From assembly GCF_008807415.1 (NCBI RefSeq), contig NZ_CP043626.1:1612001-1676000 (forward strand): a DNA stretch of 64,000 nucleotides, in the 5' to 3' direction. This document shows positions 62,601-64,000 of this stretch, piece after piece. The translations under genes and the position numbers were made by a program. The DNA comes from Pseudomonas denitrificans (nom. rej.) (lineage in GTDB: Bacteria > Pseudomonadota > Gammaproteobacteria > Pseudomonadales > Pseudomonadaceae). The notes under the pieces are model-generated. The model was not told the origin of the DNA and did not search any database. It saw only the letters and a program-made list of their open reading frames with translations. Numbering within the stretch: position 1 is the first letter of the stretch; each line of letters starts with the position of its first letter.

Positions 62601-63817
62601 GCCTGAGCGTCGAGGAAATCCTCCGTCTGCCGGGGCTGGAAAGCCTCGTGCTGCGGGCCGGCGCGCGCAACGTGCATCGCAGCGTGCGCTGGTCCTACGT
62701 GGCGGAGAACGTCGGCATTGCCGACTGGGTGATGGGCGGCGAGCTGGTGTTCGTCACCGGCATCAACCACAGCCGTGACGAAGCCAACCTTCTGCAGCTG
62801 GTGCGCGAGGGCGTCGCCAGCGGCATCGCCGGCATCGTCATCCTCACCGGCGACGAGTTCATCCAGCGCATCCCTCTGTCTGTGGTTCATCTGGCCGAGA
62901 CGCAAGGGCTGCCGCTGATCGAGCAGCCCTACGCGCTGAAGATGGTCATCGTCACCCACTTGATCGGCACGGCGCTGGTGCAGATGACCCAGGTGAAGAC
63001 CTCGCGCCGAGACATCCTCGGCCAACTGCTCAGCGGCGACTACCCGAGCCTGGAGATCGTCCGCCGTCGCGCCCAGCACCTGGAACTGCCGGTGGAGACG
63101 CCACGGCGCCTGGTGGCGTTGCGGCTGTCCGGCGTCGACACGCTGTTCCAGCAGCAGGAACCGGAGGAGGCCGAGCGCGCGCTGCAACTGACCCGCCAGC
63201 GCCTGCTCGACCACCTGGAGAACTGGCAGCAGGAGCGCCCCGAGCGCCTGCCGGTGGTGATCCAGGGTGACCTGTTCGTCCTGCTGCTGGATGATTCCAG
63301 GAGTGCCGAGCGCGCCGAGCTGCACGCCCTGGCCGCCGGCTTGCAGCAGGAACTCGCGCCGTTGCGTGCTTATCTTGGCTTGTCTGCCCGCGCCGAGTCC
63401 TGCGCCGAGTTTCCCCGCGCGCTGCTCGAGGCCCGCCAGGCGCTGGACGTCGCCGAAGGCATGCAGGCGCCCGCCGGCTTCTGCGACTACCGTGAGCTGG
63501 GCGTGCTGCGCCTGCTGCGGGCGATCCCCGATCGTGCGGTGGTCGAGCAGTTCATGAAGGACACCCTCGGCCCGCTCAATGACGCGGGCCGCAAACAGCC
63601 GCACCTGCTGATCGAGACGCTCGACGCGCTCGTCCAGGAAGGCGGCAACGCGCTCCGGGCGGCACAACGCCTGGGCATCCACCGCAATACCCTGAACCAG
63701 CGGATCGCGCGCATCGAGGCCCTGAGCGGCCAGTCCCTGGACGACGCGCAGTTCCGCCTGAATACCTCCGTGGCGCTGCTCATCTGGCGCATGTCCAATG
63801 CGCCGCGCCACGAATAG
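62597..63817 (+). CDS. PucR-family transcriptional regulator between codB and codA
   Basis: 406 residues from TTG 62597, overlapping the codB stop. The N-terminal PucR domain reads VRWSYVAENVGIADWVMGGE, then LVFVTG; a GGDEF-like middle region follows. The C-terminal PucR HTH is NALRAAQRLGIHRNTLNQRI followed by ARIEAL. PucR-type proteins respond to purine or pyrimidine breakdown products. Placed inside the codBA operon, it probably controls it, perhaps through the dyads at 61162-61235. No ATG near; an upstream start would sit inside codB. Confidence 0.85.
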   Translation: MSLSVEEILRLPGLESLVLRAGARNVHRSVRWSYVAENVGIADWVMGGELVFVTGINHSRDEANLLQLVREGVASGIAGIVILTGDEFIQRIPLSVVHLAETQGLPLIEQPYALKMVIVTHLIGTALVQMTQVKTSRRDILGQLLSGDYPSLEIVRRRAQHLELPVETPRRLVALRLSGVDTLFQQQEPEEAERALQLTRQRLLDHLENWQQERPERLPVVIQGDLFVLLLDDSRSAERAELHALAAGLQQELAPLRAYLGLSARAESCAEFPRALLEARQALDVAEGMQAPAGFCDYRELGVLRLLRAIPDRAVVEQFMKDTLGPLNDAGRKQPHLLIETLDALVQEGGNALRAAQRLGIHRNTLNQRIARIEALSGQSLDDAQFRLNTSVALLIWRMSNAPRHE

Positions 63818-63839
63818 CCTGAAGAGGACCTACGAGCCC

Positions 63840-64000
63840 ATGAAGATCATCAACGCCTCGCTGCGCAAGCAGACCGGCCTGTTCACCATCCGCTGCGAAG
63901 GCGACGTCATCGCCGAGGTCGTGCAGCAAGCCGGCACCGTGGAGGCCTGCGGCGACGACATCGACGCCCGCGGCAACCTGGCCATCGCCCCGCTGGTGGA
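63840..64000 (+). CDS. codA: Cytosine deaminase, N-terminal part (truncated by window edge)
   Basis: Starts at ATG 63840, about ten bases after GAAGAGGAC, and runs open to the window end: MKIINASLRKQTGLFTIRCE, GNLAIAPLVE and so on, 53 residues. This matches the N-terminal strand-rich part of CodA up to the point just before the metal-binding HxH motif, which lies outside. The enzyme deaminates cytosine to uracil. Third gene of codB-pucR-codA. Confidence 0.82.
   Translation, partial: MKIINASLRKQTGLFTIRCEGDVIAEVVQQAGTVEACGDDIDARGNLAIAPLV

Overview
The window is a high-GC chromosomal segment from a Pseudomonas of the P. aeruginosa / P. nitroreducens / P. citronellolis type. This is inferred from gene content and order: the gntR-gntK-gntP-gapN block, OprD porins, an agu2-type agmatine operon, an aromatic amine dehydrogenase operon, codB, and many Pseudomonas-style intergenic palindromes. 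I see no tRNA, rRNA or CRISPR array. Most of the window is dense metabolic chromosome. Three stretches look accessory: 35.8-38.7 kb, about 40.3-41.7 kb, and 45.7-49.8 kb.

Layout. 0-6.5 kb: a dicarboxylate-type beta-oxidation operon (3-hydroxyacyl-CoA dehydrogenase, thiolase, class III CoA-transferase), then etfBA and an OprD porin. 6.7-8.7 kb: a lipoprotein, then a flavodoxin-like reductase and a DUF2798 protein divergent from a MerR regulator. 8.9-14.1 kb: a LysR regulator divergent from a four-gene agmatine operon (deiminase, amidase, polyamine-binding protein, Tat-exported second deiminase). 14.1-17.9 kb: a three-subunit membrane-bound GMC/cytochrome c dehydrogenase. 18.3-21.9 kb: two diguanylate cyclases and a frameshifted sirtuin. 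22-28 kb: PaiB-like protein, DUF1624 membrane protein, OprD porin, a small Cys-containing protein and RlhA. 28.4-31.9 kb: a secreted alpha/beta hydrolase, a frameshifted ABM-domain membrane protein and a frameshifted amidohydrolase, bracketed by copies of a ~200 bp repeat. 32.5-35.8 kb: an ECF sigma/anti-sigma pair divergent from a catalase-like, cytochrome b561 and DUF2790 operon, with matching promoter motifs on both strands.

35.8-38.7 kb is a low-GC type VI secretion effector islet: a PAAR-metallopeptidase effector, a candidate immunity protein, a broken gene and a secreted orphan. 38.9-46.0 kb holds a sterol-desaturase-like gene, a HAD gene, a Fic-like gene and pstSCAB with a Pho box, then a decayed second copy of the desaturase 5' end. 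46.3-48.8 kb holds a single large AT-rich gene with an HsdR-like PD-(D/E)XK nuclease domain fused to a P-loop NTPase; it is the best candidate here for an undescribed defence system. It is followed by a probable C4-type antisense RNA and a BRO-N/antirepressor gene. 50-51.2 kb: a protein made of three fused RidA domains.

51.7-57.2 kb is the gluconate regulon (gapN, gntP, gntK, gntR) with three near-identical operators. 57.4-60.9 kb is an aromatic amine dehydrogenase operon (aauBEDA plus cytochrome c). 61.3-64 kb is codB, a PucR-type regulator and the start of codA.

Four genes are each interrupted by one apparent single-base deletion. Either several genes decayed recently or the assembly carries residual indels; this affects how the breaks should be read.
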